From the NCBI GenBank assembly GCA_902706235.1, contig CACSJR010000018.1, positions 48,268 through 112,267 of the forward strand: 64,000 bases of DNA. The letters run 5' to 3'. The DNA comes from Citrobacter sp. 18056 (GTDB lineage Bacteria > Pseudomonadota > Gammaproteobacteria > Enterobacterales > Enterobacteriaceae). The notes under the pieces are model-generated. The model was given only the letters and a program-made list of their open reading frames with translations. It was not told the origin of the DNA and did no database searches. Positions within the stretch are counted from its first letter, which is position 1. Each line of letters opens with the position of its first letter. Below, one piece after another: positions 54,343 through 64,000 of this stretch. Position numbers and translations under genes: made by a program.

Positions 54343-54356
54343 TTGATTTAAATCAA
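54343..54356. promoter_or_regulatory. FNR site I of grcA
   Basis: TTGAT-TTAA-ATCAA is a perfect FNR consensus. Its centre is about 40 bp upstream of a start site compatible with the TATATA -10, the position of a class II activator. Confidence 0.9.
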
Positions 54357-54395
54357 TAAAATTAGTGTGTGTACTGAGTACATCTATGAATTTTG

Positions 54396-54409
54396 TTGTT
54401 TTAAGTCAA
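54396..54409. promoter_or_regulatory. FNR site II of grcA
   Basis: TTGTT-TTAA-GTCAA, a two-mismatch FNR-like site whose centre is exactly 53 bp upstream of site I. E. coli grcA (yfiD) has tandem FNR sites at -40.5 and -93.5, the same spacing. Confidence 0.75.
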
Positions 54410-54549
54410 TTTTCAAGCCCTGCAAAACACAAATATGTCTGTAAACATTCAACTTTATTTGAGATCGAGAAAACTTTCCCGCTGACAAAATTTTGTTCCA
54501 TACAAAGAAGCCGTTAAGCTATCGCCAACAATATTCGCAGGAGAGCGAC

Positions 54550-55239
54550 ATGACCACGTCCTTAACCTGGCACGACGTGCTAGCCAGTGAAAAAGAACAG
54601 CCCTACTTCATCAATACCCTGGCAACCGTTGCCGAGGAACGTCAGGCAGGAACCACGATTTATCCGCCGCAAAAAGATGTGTTCAATGCGTTTCGCTATA
54701 CCGAACTGCGCGATGTGAAGGTAGTGATCCTCGGACAGGATCCGTATCACGGCCCAGGCCAGGCGCACGGACTGGCGTTTTCCGTTCTCCCGGGCGTTGC
54801 TACGCCGCCTTCTCTGTTAAACATGTATAAAGAGCTGGAAGGCACCATTCCGGGCTTCACTCGCCCGATGCACGGTTATCTGGAAAGCTGGGCACGTCAG
54901 GGCGTACTGTTGCTCAACACGGTACTGACGGTTCGCGCAGGCCAGGCGCATTCCCACGCCAGCCTTGGCTGGGAAACCTTTACTGATAAAGTGATTGCCT
55001 TAATCAATGAACATTGCGAGGGCGTGGTCTTTTTACTGTGGGGTGCGCATGCGCAGAAGAAAGGCGCGATTATCGACCGCGAGCGTCATCACGTGCTGAA
55101 AGCGCCGCATCCGTCACCACTTTCGGCCCATCGTGGCTTCTTTGGCTCAAATCACTTTGTACTGGCCAACGAATGGCTGGCGCAACGCGGCGAGCCGCCA
55201 ATTGACTGGATGCCGGTCCTGCCGGCTGAAAGTGAGTAA
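54550..55239 (+). CDS. ung: Uracil-DNA glycosylase
   Basis: Family 1 uracil-DNA glycosylase (229 aa) excising uracil from DNA. Visible are the catalytic water-activating motif [17 protein letters not shown] and the minor-groove intercalation motif [12 protein letters not shown] chose the ATG at 54550, preceded by CAGGAGAGCGAC; the frame is open to 54493. It is convergent with yfiF, with a shared bidirectional terminator between them. Confidence 0.98.
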   Translation: MTTSLTWHDVLASEKEQPYFINTLATVAEERQAGTTIYPPQKDVFNAFRYTELRDVKVVILGQDPYHGPGQAHGLAFSVLPGVATPPSLLNMYKELEGTIPGFTRPMHGYLESWARQGVLLLNTVLTVRAGQAHSHASLGWETFTDKVIALINEHCEGVVFLLWGAHAQKKGAIIDRERHHVLKAPHPSPLSAHRGFFGSNHFVLANEWLAQRGEPPIDWMPVLPAESE

Positions 55240-55241
55240 AA

Positions 55242-55268
55242 AAAATGCCAGCATCGCGCTGGCATTTT
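55242..55268. terminator. Bidirectional terminator between ung and yfiF
   Basis: AAAATGCCAGC/GCTGGCATTTT stem with A-run before and T-run after, so it can serve both convergent genes. Confidence 0.88.
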
Positions 55269-55289
55269 CATTTTAGCAATGTCGAAGCA

Positions 55290-56387
55290 TCAGCCTTTGT
55301 TCTGACGCCACCATTCGGCCAGCAGAACGCCGGTTGCGACGGAAACGTTCAGGCTTTCTACATTGCCGGTTCCGTTGATAGCGACGCTCAAGTCTGAAGA
55401 CTCAAGAGCGGCATCGGACAGACCATCACGTTCCTGACCCAGCACCAGTACCATTTTCTTCGGCATCGTCGCTTTGAACAGCGGCGTGCCTTTATGGCTG
55501 GAGGTGGTCACAATCGCATAACCCGCTTTGCGGAACTGATCCAGCGCGTCAATGAAGCTGTCAGCGGTGATCGGTTGTACGTGCTCTGCGCCACCTTCTG
55601 CGGTACGGATTGCAGCACCGGACTCCAGTACTGCGGCATCCTGAACCACGACCCCCTTCACACCGAAGTGTGCGCAGCTACGCATTATTGCGCCAAGGTT
55701 GTGTGGGTTACCCACATCTTCCAGCGCCAGTACGCAGTCTTCAGCAGCGGCTTCACTTACCCACTGCTTAACGCTGGTACCGTTACGCTTTTTGATCAGG
55801 AAGCAAACGCCGCCGTGGTGTTCGGTGCCAGACGCTTTCTCCAGCTCCGCTTCGTCTACCACGTGATAGGCTTTACGGTTTGCCGCCATCCAACGCAGGG
55901 CTTCTTTGAAACGCGGGGTCACGCTCTGGATGAACCAGGCGCGAACGATGCAGTCCGGACGGCTCAGGAACAGTGCCTGACAGGCATTTTCGCCGTAAAC
56001 ACGGGTTTCTTCTGCACGCTGACGACGGATAACTTCCGGGTCGACAAAACTCTTGCCGCTGATCCCGCCGTGATCGGGTTTGTCTGCAACAACTGCGCCC
56101 GGTGCGCGGGACACGGTGCGCCATGGGTTGTCGTCGCGCGGTCCGCTGTCACGTGAGTTATCACGGTCGCGGAAACGGTCACCGCCACGCGGTTTGCCAT
56201 CGCGAGACTTTCCATCACGACTATCGCGCGCAGGACGACGACCACCTTCGGAACGGGACGGGCTATTGCGGCTCAGGCCAGCGCCTTTACCGGTGCGCGG
56301 GTTTTCCGTGCGTTTATCCGAGTCATCATCACTGCGGACGTACATCACTTTGACCTTGCCGCTTTTATTTTTCAGTTCGTCGTTCAT
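55290..56387 (-). CDS. yfiF: Putative SpoU-family RNA methyltransferase YfiF
   Basis: Probable RNA 2'-O-methyltransferase (365 aa; E. coli YfiF 345). The first ~125 residues are low-complexity and rich in R, G, D and S ([22 protein letters not shown]), longer than I recall from E. coli. From ~130 comes a substrate-binding L30e-like domain. The C-terminal SPOUT knot shows [22 protein letters not shown] and [14 protein letters not shown]. The target RNA is not established. GGAG lies upstream of the ATG. It is divergent from trxC. Confidence 0.92.
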   Translation of the reverse strand: MNDELKNKSGKVKVMYVRSDDDSDKRTENPRTGKGAGLSRNSPSRSEGGRRPARDSRDGKSRDGKPRGGDRFRDRDNSRDSGPRDDNPWRTVSRAPGAVVADKPDHGGISGKSFVDPEVIRRQRAEETRVYGENACQALFLSRPDCIVRAWFIQSVTPRFKEALRWMAANRKAYHVVDEAELEKASGTEHHGGVCFLIKKRNGTSVKQWVSEAAAEDCVLALEDVGNPHNLGAIMRSCAHFGVKGVVVQDAAVLESGAAIRTAEGGAEHVQPITADSFIDALDQFRKAGYAIVTTSSHKGTPLFKATMPKKMVLVLGQERDGLSDAALESSDLSVAINGTGNVESLNVSVATGVLLAEWWRQNKG

Positions 56388-56595
56388 CTTTATTCTCCAC
56401 CTGCGCTGCGCGAAGCGCGAAGATTACCCGATGTGTCCGAGCTTCGCCATGATTTCGTACCAAAGACTGCGACTATTATATTCATCGAATAAATCACATT
56501 GTCCTTTAAAACAGTCTCATCGATAATACGCAACATTAAGGAAACATTTCGGCCACTCAGGCCGTTGACTCAACCCGATTACCCAGAGGTTAGCT

Positions 56596-57021
56596 ATGAA
56601 TACCGTTTGTGCCAGTTGCCAGGCGCTTAACCGTATCCCCGACGATCGTATTAACGACTCCGCCAAGTGTGGCCGCTGCGGTCACGAGCTGTTTGATGGC
56701 GATGTTATCAATGCTACCGGTGAAACGCTGGATAAATTGTTGAAAGACGATTTGCCGGTCGTGGTTGATTTCTGGGCACCGTGGTGCGGCCCATGTCGTA
56801 ACTTTGCACCAATTTTCGAAGACGTCGCGGAAGAGCGCAGCGGTAAAATGCGTTTCGTAAAAGTAAATACTGAAGCCGAACGCGAGCTTAGCGCACGTTT
56901 CCGTATTCGCAGCATTCCAACCATTATGATTTTCCATAAAGGCGAAGTGCTGGACATGCTCAACGGTGCAGTGCCTAAAGCACCGTTCGACAGCTGGTTG
57001 AACGAAGCTACCGAAGCCTGA
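56596..57021 (+). CDS. trxC: Thioredoxin 2
   Basis: Cytoplasmic thioredoxin (141 aa) with an extra N-terminal zinc module: cysteines 5, 8, 25 and 28 (CASC, CGRC). The active site WCGPC lies at 63-67 within [18 protein letters not shown]. TrxC reduces protein disulfides and in E. coli belongs to the OxyR regulon; I did not identify an OxyR site here. It is followed 69 nt later by tapT in the same direction. Confidence 0.97.
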   Translation: MNTVCASCQALNRIPDDRINDSAKCGRCGHELFDGDVINATGETLDKLLKDDLPVVVDFWAPWCGPCRNFAPIFEDVAEERSGKMRFVKVNTEAERELSARFRIRSIPTIMIFHKGEVLDMLNGAVPKAPFDSWLNEATEA

Positions 57022-57090
57022 TCTGCCGGGGCACGTCTTGTGCCCCGCTTTCCCCTCTGCGACAATGGCGTTTTTCCAGCACAACGCCAA

Positions 57091-57789
57091 ATGACTGATA
57101 ACGCCGTCCTCCGCCTGCGCGCCGATCGTCTCGCCCGCGCCACTCGCCCGTTTCTTGCCCGTGGAAATCGTATTCGCCGATGCCAGCGCTGTCTTTTACC
57201 GCTGAAACAGTGCCTGTGCGAAACCCTCATGCCTTCTGCTGCCCGGAGCCGTTTTTGTCTGGTGATGTTTGATACCGAGCCGATGAAGCCGAGTAATACC
57301 GGCCGTCTGATTGCCGATATTCTTCCCGATACCGAAGCCTTTCAATGGTCGCGCACTGAGCCGCCTCAGGCGCTACTCGATTTAGTCCGCAATCCGGATT
57401 ATCAACCGATGGTTGTCTTTCCGGCGTCTTATGCCGGGGCTGAACGCGAAGTCATTACCGCGCCCCCGTCAGGTAAGCCGCCGCTGTTTATTATGCTCGA
57501 TGGTACCTGGACTGAAGCACGGAAGATGTTCCGCAAAAGCCCTTATCTCGATGGCCTGCCGGTGATTTCTGTCGATTTATCACGCGTTTCTGCCTACCAC
57601 CTGCGGGCAGCGCAGGCTGAAGGTCAGTACTGCACTGCAGAAGTGGCGATCGCACTGCTAGATTTAGCGAATGACACCGAAGCCGCTGGCGCACTGGGCA
57701 AGCATTTTCAGTGTTTCCGCGCCCGTTATCTGGCAGGAAAACCTCAGCATAAGGGAAACATCACAGTGACGGAGCCAGAAAGCGTTTAA
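57091..57789 (+). CDS. tapT: tRNA-uridine aminocarboxypropyltransferase TapT
   Basis: DTW-domain enzyme (232 aa, same as E. coli YfiP/TapT) forming acp3U at position 47 of tRNA using SAM. An N-terminal cysteine cluster (RCQRCLLPLKQCLC) is typical of the family. The DTW motif is in FIMLDGTWTEARKMFRKSP, with the SxL-type LSRVSAYHLR following. I chose the ATG at 57091 by homology. It lies 35 nt upstream of patZ, so the two are probably co-transcribed. Confidence 0.95.
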   Translation: MTDNAVLRLRADRLARATRPFLARGNRIRRCQRCLLPLKQCLCETLMPSAARSRFCLVMFDTEPMKPSNTGRLIADILPDTEAFQWSRTEPPQALLDLVRNPDYQPMVVFPASYAGAEREVITAPPSGKPPLFIMLDGTWTEARKMFRKSPYLDGLPVISVDLSRVSAYHLRAAQAEGQYCTAEVAIALLDLANDTEAAGALGKHFQCFRARYLAGKPQHKGNITVTEPESV

Positions 57790-57824
57790 AATCATTCAGG
57801 AACGATCGTCCAGGAGAGAGTGCG

Positions 57825-60482
57825 ATGAGCCAACGGGGACTGGAAGCGTTACTGAGACCCAAATCAATAGCCGTCATTGGCGCATCAATGAAGCCGCAGC
57901 GTGCGGGCTATCTTATGATGCGCAATCTGCTGGCCGGCGGTTTTAGCGGGCCGGTTTTGCCGGTGACGCCTACCTGGAAAGCGGTGCTGGGGGTACTGGC
58001 CTGGCCTGATATCGACAGCCTGCCGTTCACGCCGGACCTGGCCGTTATCTGCACCCATGCGAAACGCAATCTGGAACTGCTGGAAGCGCTCGGTCAGAAA
58101 GGCTGTAAAACGTGTATTATTCTTTCCGCGCCGCCAGAACAATTCAGCGAACTGAAAGCCTGCGCCGCCCGTTATCAGATGCGCCTTCTCGGCCCTAACA
58201 GTCTGGGGCTGCTTGCCCCCTGGCAAGGACTGAATGCCAGCTTTTCGCCGGTGCCGATTCGTCGCGGTAAGCTGGCGTTTATTTCGCAATCGGCAGCGGT
58301 GTCCAATACCATTCTTGACTGGGCGCAACAGCGCGAGATGGGCTTTTCCTATTTTATCGCCTTGGGTGACAGTCTCGATATTGACGTTGATGACCTGCTC
58401 GACTTTCTCGCCCGCGACAGCAAAACCAGCGCCATTTTGCTCTATCTGGAGCACCTCAGCGATGCACGGCGTTTCGTTTCGGCTGCCCGTAGCGCCTCGC
58501 GTAATAAACCAATTCTGGTGATTAAGAGTGGACGTAGTCCGGCTGCCCAACGTCTGTTGCATGTGAACTCAGGAATGGATCCGGCCTGGGATGCCGCCAT
58601 TCAACGAGCCGGTTTATTGCGCGTGCAAGATACACATGAGCTGTTTTCCGCCGTCGAAACGCTGAGCCATATGCGACCACTGCGCGGTGAACGCCTGATG
58701 ATTGTCAGCAACGGCGCAGCCCCTGCGGCACTGGCGCTGGATGAACTTTGGCTTCGCAATGGAAAGTTGGCAACGCTCAGCGACGAGACGCTGAGCCATC
58801 TTCGTGTTGCGCTGCCGGGTAGCGTAGAGGCGGCGAACCCGCTCGACCTGCGCGATGACGCCAGCAGCGAACACTATCAAAAAGCGCTGAGTATTCTGCT
58901 CGACAGCCAGGATTATGATGCCCTGTTGGTCATCCATTCCCCGAGCGCAGCCGCACCGGGAACAGAAAGCGCCCAGGCGTTAATTGATACCCTCAGTCAT
59001 CACGCCCGTGGCAAATACGTCACCGTGTTAACCAACTGGTGCGGAGAATATTCCTCACAGGAAGCACGCCGCTTATTTAGCGATGCCGGTATTCCCACCT
59101 ACCGCACGCCGGAAGGTACCATCACCGCATTTATGCATATGGTGGAATATCGCCGTAATCAGAAGCAACTGCGTGAAACACCGGTATTACCGGACAATCT
59201 GACCGCCAATACCGCCGACGCCCATGCGCTGCTTCAGCAGGCCATTGCGGAAGGTGCCACGTCACTCGACACTCACGAAGTTCAGCCAATCCTCAAAGCT
59301 TACGGCATGCACACGCTGCCGACGTGGATAGCAGCAGACAGTGCCGAAGCGGTGCATATCGCCGAACAGATTGGCTATCCGGTGGCGCTAAAACTGCGTT
59401 CGCCGGATATCCCGCATAAGTCAGAAGTTCAGGGCGTGATGCTGTATCTGCGTACCGCCGCAGAAGTGCAGCAAGCGGTAGATGCCATTCTCGATCGCGT
59501 GAAAATGACCTGGCCTCAGGCGCGGATCCACGGGTTGTTAGTTCAGAGTATGGCGAACCGCGCGGGTGCTCAGGAGCTGCGGATCGTTGTCGAACACGAT
59601 CCGCTGTTTGGCCCGCTTATTATGCTCGGCGAAGGGGGCGTTGAATGGCGCGCAGAAGATCAGGCTGCCGTGGCGCTGCCACCGCTGAACATGAATCTCG
59701 CCCGTTATCTGGTGATTCAGGCGATTAAAAGTAAGAAGATCCGTGGCAGAAGTGCATTGCGTCCGCTGGATGTGATGGGTCTCAGCCAGGTGCTGGTCCA
59801 GGTGTCGAATCTGATTGTCGACTGTCCGGAGATCCAGCGCCTGGACATTCATCCTTTGCTGGCCTCCGGGAACGAATTTACCGCACTGGATGTGACGCTT
59901 GAAATCGGACCGTTTGAAGGGGATAGCGAAAGCCGTTTAACAGTGCGTCCATATCCGCAGCAATTTGAAGAGTGGGTCGAACTGAAGAACGGTGAACGCT
60001 GCCTGTTTCGCCCCATCCTGCCGGAGGATGAACCGCTGTTGCAGAAGTTTATCGCCCAGGTCACAAAAGAAGATCTCTACTACCGCTACTTCAGTGAAAT
60101 CAATGAATTTACCCATGACGATTTAGCCAATATGACGCAGATCGACTACGATCGTGAAATGGCTTTTGTCGCCGTGCATTCCACGGAGACAGGGATTGAA
60201 ATCCTGGGCGTTACGCGCGCGATTTCAGACCCCGACAATATTGATGCTGAGTTTGCCGTGCTGGTGCGTTCCGATTTAAAAGGCCTTGGCCTGGGGCGTC
60301 GTCTGCTGGAAAAACTCATCGACTATACGCGTGAACATGGGCTATCACGCTTGAATGGCATTACCATGCCTAATAATCAGGGAATGATTGCTCTGGCCCG
60401 TAAGCTGGGTTTTGACGTCGATATCCAGCTTGAAGATGGCATTGTCGGGTTGACATTAAGACTATCCTCATCGCCATCGTAA
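57825..60482 (+). CDS. patZ: Protein lysine acetyltransferase (Pat/YfiQ)
   Basis: Large acetyltransferase (885 aa; E. coli 886) acetylating lysines of metabolic enzymes such as acetyl-CoA synthetase. The N-terminal ~700 residues resemble ADP-forming acyl-CoA synthetase: CoA-binding SIAVIGASMKPQRAGY, ligase region, and ATP-grasp (LKLRSPDIPHKSEVQGVML). A C-terminal GNAT domain (~725-885) has acetyl-CoA-binding LVRSDLKGLGLGRRLLEKL. CAGGAGAG precedes the ATG. Confidence 0.96.
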   Translation: MSQRGLEALLRPKSIAVIGASMKPQRAGYLMMRNLLAGGFSGPVLPVTPTWKAVLGVLAWPDIDSLPFTPDLAVICTHAKRNLELLEALGQKGCKTCIILSAPPEQFSELKACAARYQMRLLGPNSLGLLAPWQGLNASFSPVPIRRGKLAFISQSAAVSNTILDWAQQREMGFSYFIALGDSLDIDVDDLLDFLARDSKTSAILLYLEHLSDARRFVSAARSASRNKPILVIKSGRSPAAQRLLHVNSGMDPAWDAAIQRAGLLRVQDTHELFSAVETLSHMRPLRGERLMIVSNGAAPAALALDELWLRNGKLATLSDETLSHLRVALPGSVEAANPLDLRDDASSEHYQKALSILLDSQDYDALLVIHSPSAAAPGTESAQALIDTLSHHARGKYVTVLTNWCGEYSSQEARRLFSDAGIPTYRTPEGTITAFMHMVEYRRNQKQLRETPVLPDNLTANTADAHALLQQAIAEGATSLDTHEVQPILKAYGMHTLPTWIAADSAEAVHIAEQIGYPVALKLRSPDIPHKSEVQGVMLYLRTAAEVQQAVDAILDRVKMTWPQARIHGLLVQSMANRAGAQELRIVVEHDPLFGPLIMLGEGGVEWRAEDQAAVALPPLNMNLARYLVIQAIKSKKIRGRSALRPLDVMGLSQVLVQVSNLIVDCPEIQRLDIHPLLASGNEFTALDVTLEIGPFEGDSESRLTVRPYPQQFEEWVELKNGERCLFRPILPEDEPLLQKFIAQVTKEDLYYRYFSEINEFTHDDLANMTQIDYDREMAFVAVHSTETGIEILGVTRAISDPDNIDAEFAVLVRSDLKGLGLGRRLLEKLIDYTREHGLSRLNGITMPNNQGMIALARKLGFDVDIQLEDGIVGLTLRLSSSPS

Positions 60483-60596
60483 CTAAGCTGCTGGAAATGT
60501 TGACCACTTTAGCTGGTACTGATGGTATTATTGCTCGCTTCTGTCGTCTGCATGGTACAGAGGACCCTTGATTAATCAGAGAAGAATCGCACTGTG

Positions 60597-61952
60597 ATGT
60601 TGTCAAAATTTAAGCGCAACAAGCATCAACAACACCTTGCTCAACTACCTAAGCTTTCTCAGTCAGTTGATGATGTCGAGTTCTTTTACGCCCCTGCGGA
60701 TTTTCGGCAAGTGCTGTTGGCTAAAATCGCCAATGCGACTCGCCGCATCTGCATTATCGCCCTTTATCTGGAACAAGATGATGGCGGTAAAGCGGTTTTG
60801 CAGGCTATTTATGACGCCAAGCGTCAGCGCCCCGAACTCGATGTCCGTATCCTGGTAGACTGGCACCGCGCCCAGCGTGGACGCATTGGTGCCGCTGCAT
60901 CTAACACCAACGCCGATTGGTACACCCGTATGGCTCAGGGAAACCCTGGCGTGGATGTGCCGGTGTACGGCGTGCCGGTTAATACCCGCGAGGCGTTAGG
61001 TGTTCTGCACTATAAAGGCTTTATCATCGACGACTGTGTGCTCTACAGCGGCGCGAGCATCAACGACGTTTACCTGCATCAGCATGATAAGTATCGCTAT
61101 GACCGCTACCAGTCGATTGGTAATGCGCAGATGGCCGATATCATGTTTGACTGGGTGGATCAGAATCTGGTGCATGGCCGTGGCGTAAACCGTCTCGATG
61201 ATAATGAGCGCCCGAAAAGCCCGGAAATCAAAAACGATATTCGTCTCTATCGCCAGGAACTGCGTGACACCGGCTACCATTTCCAGGGCGATGCTGATAA
61301 CGAGCAGCTCTCCGTTACGCCACTGGTTGGGCTCGGAAAATCGAGCATGCTCAATAAGACGATTTTCCATTTGATGCCGTGCGCCGAAGAGAAATTGACT
61401 ATCTGTACGCCTTATTTCAACCTTCCTGCAGTATTAGTGCGAAACATTATCCACCTGCTGCGGCAGGGGAAAAAGGTTGAAATTATTGTTGGTGATAAAA
61501 CGGCCAATGACTTTTATATTCCAGAAGATCAGCCGTTTAAAATCATCGGCGCGCTGCCTTATTTGTATGAAATCAATCTGCGCCGTTTCCTTAGCCGCCT
61601 GCAGTATTATGTGAATACGGACCAGTTGGTAGTTCGCCTGTGGAAAGATGAAGACAACAGCTACCATCTGAAGGGCATGTGGGTCGATGATGAATGGATG
61701 CTGCTGACCGGCAACAACCTGAACCCACGCGCATGGCGACTGGATCTGGAGAACGCAATTCTTATTCACGATCCGAAACAGCAGTTGGCCGAGGCCAGGG
61801 ATAAAGAGCTGGAACTGATCCGCAAACATACCACCGTGGTGAATCATTATCGCGATCTGCAAAGTATCGCCGACTATCCGGTTAAAGTCCGTAAGCTGAT
61901 TCGCCGTCTGCGTCGAATTCGAATCGACAGGCTCATCAGCCGCATTCTGTGA
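60597..61952 (+). CDS. pssA: Phosphatidylserine synthase
   Basis: CDP-diacylglycerol-serine O-phosphatidyltransferase (451 aa) of the phospholipase D-like class, supplying phosphatidylserine for phosphatidylethanolamine. Two HKD-type motifs are visible: LHYKGFIIDDCVLYSGASIND and YHLKGMWVDDEWMLLTGNNLN. The basic C-terminus (RKLIRRLRRIRIDRLISRIL) fits peripheral ribosome/membrane association. I chose the ATG at 60597 (MLSKFKRN); a GTG immediately before it is an alternative. A terminator follows. Confidence 0.97.
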   Translation: MLSKFKRNKHQQHLAQLPKLSQSVDDVEFFYAPADFRQVLLAKIANATRRICIIALYLEQDDGGKAVLQAIYDAKRQRPELDVRILVDWHRAQRGRIGAAASNTNADWYTRMAQGNPGVDVPVYGVPVNTREALGVLHYKGFIIDDCVLYSGASINDVYLHQHDKYRYDRYQSIGNAQMADIMFDWVDQNLVHGRGVNRLDDNERPKSPEIKNDIRLYRQELRDTGYHFQGDADNEQLSVTPLVGLGKSSMLNKTIFHLMPCAEEKLTICTPYFNLPAVLVRNIIHLLRQGKKVEIIVGDKTANDFYIPEDQPFKIIGALPYLYEINLRRFLSRLQYYVNTDQLVVRLWKDEDNSYHLKGMWVDDEWMLLTGNNLNPRAWRLDLENAILIHDPKQQLAEARDKELELIRKHTTVVNHYRDLQSIADYPVKVRKLIRRLRRIRIDRLISRIL

Positions 61953-61957
61953 TCCTC

Positions 61958-61983
61958 AAGCCCCGCATGGTCGGGGCTTTTTT
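61958..61983 (+). terminator. pssA rho-independent terminator
   Basis: AAGCCCCG/CGGGGCTT with a 6-nt loop, followed by TTTTT, 5 nt after pssA and before yfiM. Confidence 0.9.
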
Positions 61984-61997
61984 ACAGGGAGCCTGCT

Positions 61998-62321
61998 ATG
62001 CGTATTCTGGTTCTGCTGTCTTCACTGTGGCTTTGCGGTTGCAGCCATATGGCCAATGATGCCTGGACCGGACAGGATAAGGCACAACACTTTATTGCGT
62101 CCGCCATTCTCTCCGCAGCAGGCAACGAATACGCCCAGCATCAAGGATTCAGTCAGGATAGAAGTGCAGCCTATGGCCTGATGTTCTCTCTCAGTCTTGG
62201 TGCAGGAAAGGAAACATGGGACAGCCGCCCATCAGGCAGCGGCTGGAGTTGGAAAGATTTTGCATGGGATGTCGCCGGGGCCACAACCGGATATGCGGTG
62301 TGGCATATGGCCTATCAATAA
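61998..62321 (+). CDS. yfiM: Putative lipoprotein YfiM
   Basis: Small predicted lipoprotein (107 aa, same as E. coli YfiM). The signal peptide has lipobox LCGC (lipidated Cys15) followed by [17 protein letters not shown]. The DUF2279-type region has conserved [18 protein letters not shown] and [13 protein letters not shown]. Function is unknown; membrane anchoring is inferred. It is convergent with kgtP, with a single base between the stop codons. Confidence 0.92.
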   Translation: MRILVLLSSLWLCGCSHMANDAWTGQDKAQHFIASAILSAAGNEYAQHQGFSQDRSAAYGLMFSLSLGAGKETWDSRPSGSGWSWKDFAWDVAGATTGYAVWHMAYQ

Positions 62322-62322
62322 G

Positions 62323-63621
62323 CTACAGGCGTAATCCCTTCCCTTTGCTGTGCAGCATCAGCGATACCACAAATGCCACCGCACTCAGCAGAGTGACATA
62401 CCAGAAGAACGCACTCTCAAAGCCCATAGATTTCAGCGACAGGGCGACATACTCTGCCGAACCACCGAACAACGCGTTGGCGACGGCGTAAGATAACCCA
62501 ACACCAAGCGCACGCACCTGAGCGGGGAACATTTCAGCTTTCAGGATCCCGCTTATCGATGTGTAAAAACTGGCGATCAGCAAGGCGCACATCACTAATG
62601 CAAACGCGGCATACGGCGAATGCACATGCTGGAGTGCGGTGAGGATTGGGACGGTAAACAGTGTGGCCAGTCCACCAAAGCACAGCATCGACGTACGCCG
62701 ACCAATTCTGTCGGACAGAGCACCGAACAACGGCTGCACTGCCATATAGCAAAAAAGCGCAGCCGTCATCACGATGCTGGCCACGCTTGCGCTCATACCC
62801 GTGGTGTTCACCAAATACTTTTGCATATAGGTTGTAAAGGTATAGAACACCAAAGAACCACCGGCAGTGAAGCCGAGCACCATCAAAAACGCTTTGCGGT
62901 TGCGCCACAGGCCTTTGAACGATCCGGCTTCCTTCAAGGCGCGCGTTTCCTGCTGTGACGTTTCATCCAGCTGACGACGTAACCAAAGTGCAACTAACGC
63001 CAGTACTGCACCCAGCGCAAAGGGAATACGCCAGCCCCAGGTATGCAAATCCTCATTGCTCAGCACTTGCTGAAGAACAACGACCACAAGCAGAGCCAAC
63101 AGTTGGCCGCCGATCAGCGTTACATACTGAAATGAGGCAAAGAACCCCTTCCGGCCTTCAATCGCCACTTCACTCATGTAAGTTGCGCTGGTGCCGTACT
63201 CTCCGCCGACGGAAAGTCCCTGGAACAATCTTGCCAGTAGCAGCAATGCCGGAGCCCAGGTGCCAATCGCCGCATATCCAGGCAGACAGGCAATCACCAA
63301 CGAGCCAAAGCACATCATGCAGACAGAAATCAGCATCGACTTTTTTCGTCCGTGGCGATCGGCAATACGTCCAAACAACCAGCCGCCAATCGGTCGCATC
63401 AGAAAACCGGCAGCAAAAATGCCGGCGGTTTGCAGTAGCTGTGTAGTGGTATTGTCTGAGGGGAAGAAGATATGTGCAAAATAGAGTGAGCAAAACGAAT
63501 AGACGTAAAAATCAAACCACTCGACAAGGTTACCAGATGAAGCACCCACGATAGCCCAGACCCGACGCCGTGAATCACTGCCCATCAGGGACTCTCGGGA
63601 TGAATACGTATTCTCGGTCAT
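62323..63621 (-). CDS. kgtP: Alpha-ketoglutarate:proton symporter
   Basis: MFS metabolite:H+ symporter (432 aa, same as E. coli KgtP) importing 2-oxoglutarate. Twelve hydrophobic segments are visible; MFS motif [18 protein letters not shown] lies between helices 2 and 3, and its repeat [13 protein letters not shown] between 8 and 9. I chose the ATG at 63621 ([10 protein letters not shown]), with GGAG upstream; the frame is open to 63693. The N-terminal ~15 residues differ from E. coli, while [22 protein letters not shown] onward is nearly identical. Confidence 0.96.
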   Translation of the reverse strand: MTENTYSSRESLMGSDSRRRVWAIVGASSGNLVEWFDFYVYSFCSLYFAHIFFPSDNTTTQLLQTAGIFAAGFLMRPIGGWLFGRIADRHGRKKSMLISVCMMCFGSLVIACLPGYAAIGTWAPALLLLARLFQGLSVGGEYGTSATYMSEVAIEGRKGFFASFQYVTLIGGQLLALLVVVVLQQVLSNEDLHTWGWRIPFALGAVLALVALWLRRQLDETSQQETRALKEAGSFKGLWRNRKAFLMVLGFTAGGSLVFYTFTTYMQKYLVNTTGMSASVASIVMTAALFCYMAVQPLFGALSDRIGRRTSMLCFGGLATLFTVPILTALQHVHSPYAAFALVMCALLIASFYTSISGILKAEMFPAQVRALGVGLSYAVANALFGGSAEYVALSLKSMGFESAFFWYVTLLSAVAFVVSLMLHSKGKGLRL

Positions 63622-63831
63622 TGTTATTATACTCCAGCAAAAAACCAGGTCTGCTCCTGATGCAGATATTGAGCATCTGCTCAGGCAGAACAATTATCAA
63701 CCCAAATGTTACATAGTTGTTATAATATACTTTGTGATCAAAAGCACAAATTCCGTTAGCAGGATCAGTAATCAGGAATTGTCGCAAGAGATTAAGGTGG
63801 GTGTATTGCTGGATGGATTTTATGACGTATA

Positions 63832-63866
63832 AACGCAAAAAACCCCGGCCTTTCGGTCGGGGTTTC
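63832..63866 (-). terminator. rrn operon terminator
   Basis: Stem AAACCCCGACC/GGCCGGGGTTT on the minus strand followed by a T-run, just after 5S rRNA. Confidence 0.92.
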
Positions 63867-63877
63867 TTACTTGTTTG

Positions 63878-63997
63878 ATGCCTGGCAGTTCCCTACTCTC
63901 GCATGGGGAGACCCCACACTACCATCGGCGCTACGGCGTTTCACTTCTGAGTTCGGCATGGGGTCAGGTGGGACCACCGCGCTGTTGCCGCCAGGCA
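63878..63997 (-). rRNA. rrf: 5S ribosomal RNA
   Basis: 120-nt 5S rRNA. On the minus strand it begins TGCCTGGCGGC and ends CTGCCAGGCAT, so the terminal helix is intact. The internal sequence (GCGCGGTGGTCCCACCTGAC, GAACTCAGAAGTGAAACGCC) matches enterobacterial 5S. Transcription enters the window from beyond base 64000, so this is the distal gene of an rrn operon; in K-12 the rrnG operon also ends next to kgtP. Confidence 0.98.
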
Positions 63998-64000
63998 AAT

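Larger units (their letters stand above)
54232..54549. promoter_or_regulatory. grcA-ung divergent control region
   Basis: These 318 bp hold the grcA promoter (minus strand -10-like TATATA near 54316) with two FNR-type sites, and the ung promoter near 54490-54540. I see no gene or other repeat here. Confidence 0.55.

Overview
The window is chromosomal DNA from an enterobacterium of the Escherichia/Salmonella/Citrobacter group. Almost every gene has a close E. coli K-12 counterpart in the K-12 order: yphD-yphH, glyA, hmp, glnB, glrR-qseG-glrK-glmY, purL, mltF, tadA, pgpC, yfhH, yfhL, acpS-pdxJ-recO-era-rnc-lepB-lepA, rseCBA-rpoE, nadB, trmN, srmB, grcA, ung, yfiF, trxC, tapT, patZ, pssA, yfiM, kgtP, rrn. 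Two things differ from K-12. A complete chaperone-usher fimbrial cluster sits between yphH and glyA. The lysine decarboxylase system cadC-cadBA with the peptide transporter dtpC sits between hmp and glnB, the position known from Salmonella. Having both a yph cluster and cad at this site suggests Citrobacter or a near relative; this is an inference from gene order and not a species call.

Layout. 1-7.9 kb: predicted sugar ABC importer (yphD partial, yphE, yphF), the large TPR protein YphG, and the divergent ROK regulator YphH. 8-15.2 kb, minus strand: fimbrial operon (major pilin, chaperone, usher, three minor pilins, two-domain adhesin). 15.2-16.05 kb: AT-rich stretch without a clear gene. 16.05-17 kb: LysR regulator. 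17-31 kb: one-carbon metabolism (glyA), NO detoxification (hmp), acid resistance (cad, dtpC), nitrogen signalling (glnB) and the GlrKR envelope-signalling operon. 31.1-31.8 kb: GlmY small RNA with a sigma54 promoter and three GlrR sites. 31.8-63.6 kb: housekeeping genes for purine synthesis, cell wall, translation and RNA processing, lipids, the sigmaE stress regulon, NAD synthesis and DNA repair. The window ends in a 5S rRNA gene with its terminator, the distal end of an rrn operon on the minus strand.

How the genes work together. GlrK/QseG/GlrR activate glmY just upstream of their own operon. RpoE, RseA, RseB and RseC form an autoregulated envelope-stress module with a visible sigmaE promoter. 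acpS, pdxJ, recO, era, rnc, lepB and lepA form a tightly packed minus-strand string. PurR-type operators precede both glyA and purL, linking one-carbon and purine supply. A NadR-type box precedes nadB, an NsrR-type palindrome precedes hmp, and two FNR-type sites precede grcA.

Novelty. I saw no CRISPR array, insertion sequence, prophage or defence system. The least-described parts are the fimbrial island with its LysR regulator and unassigned flank, and the yph carbohydrate cluster.
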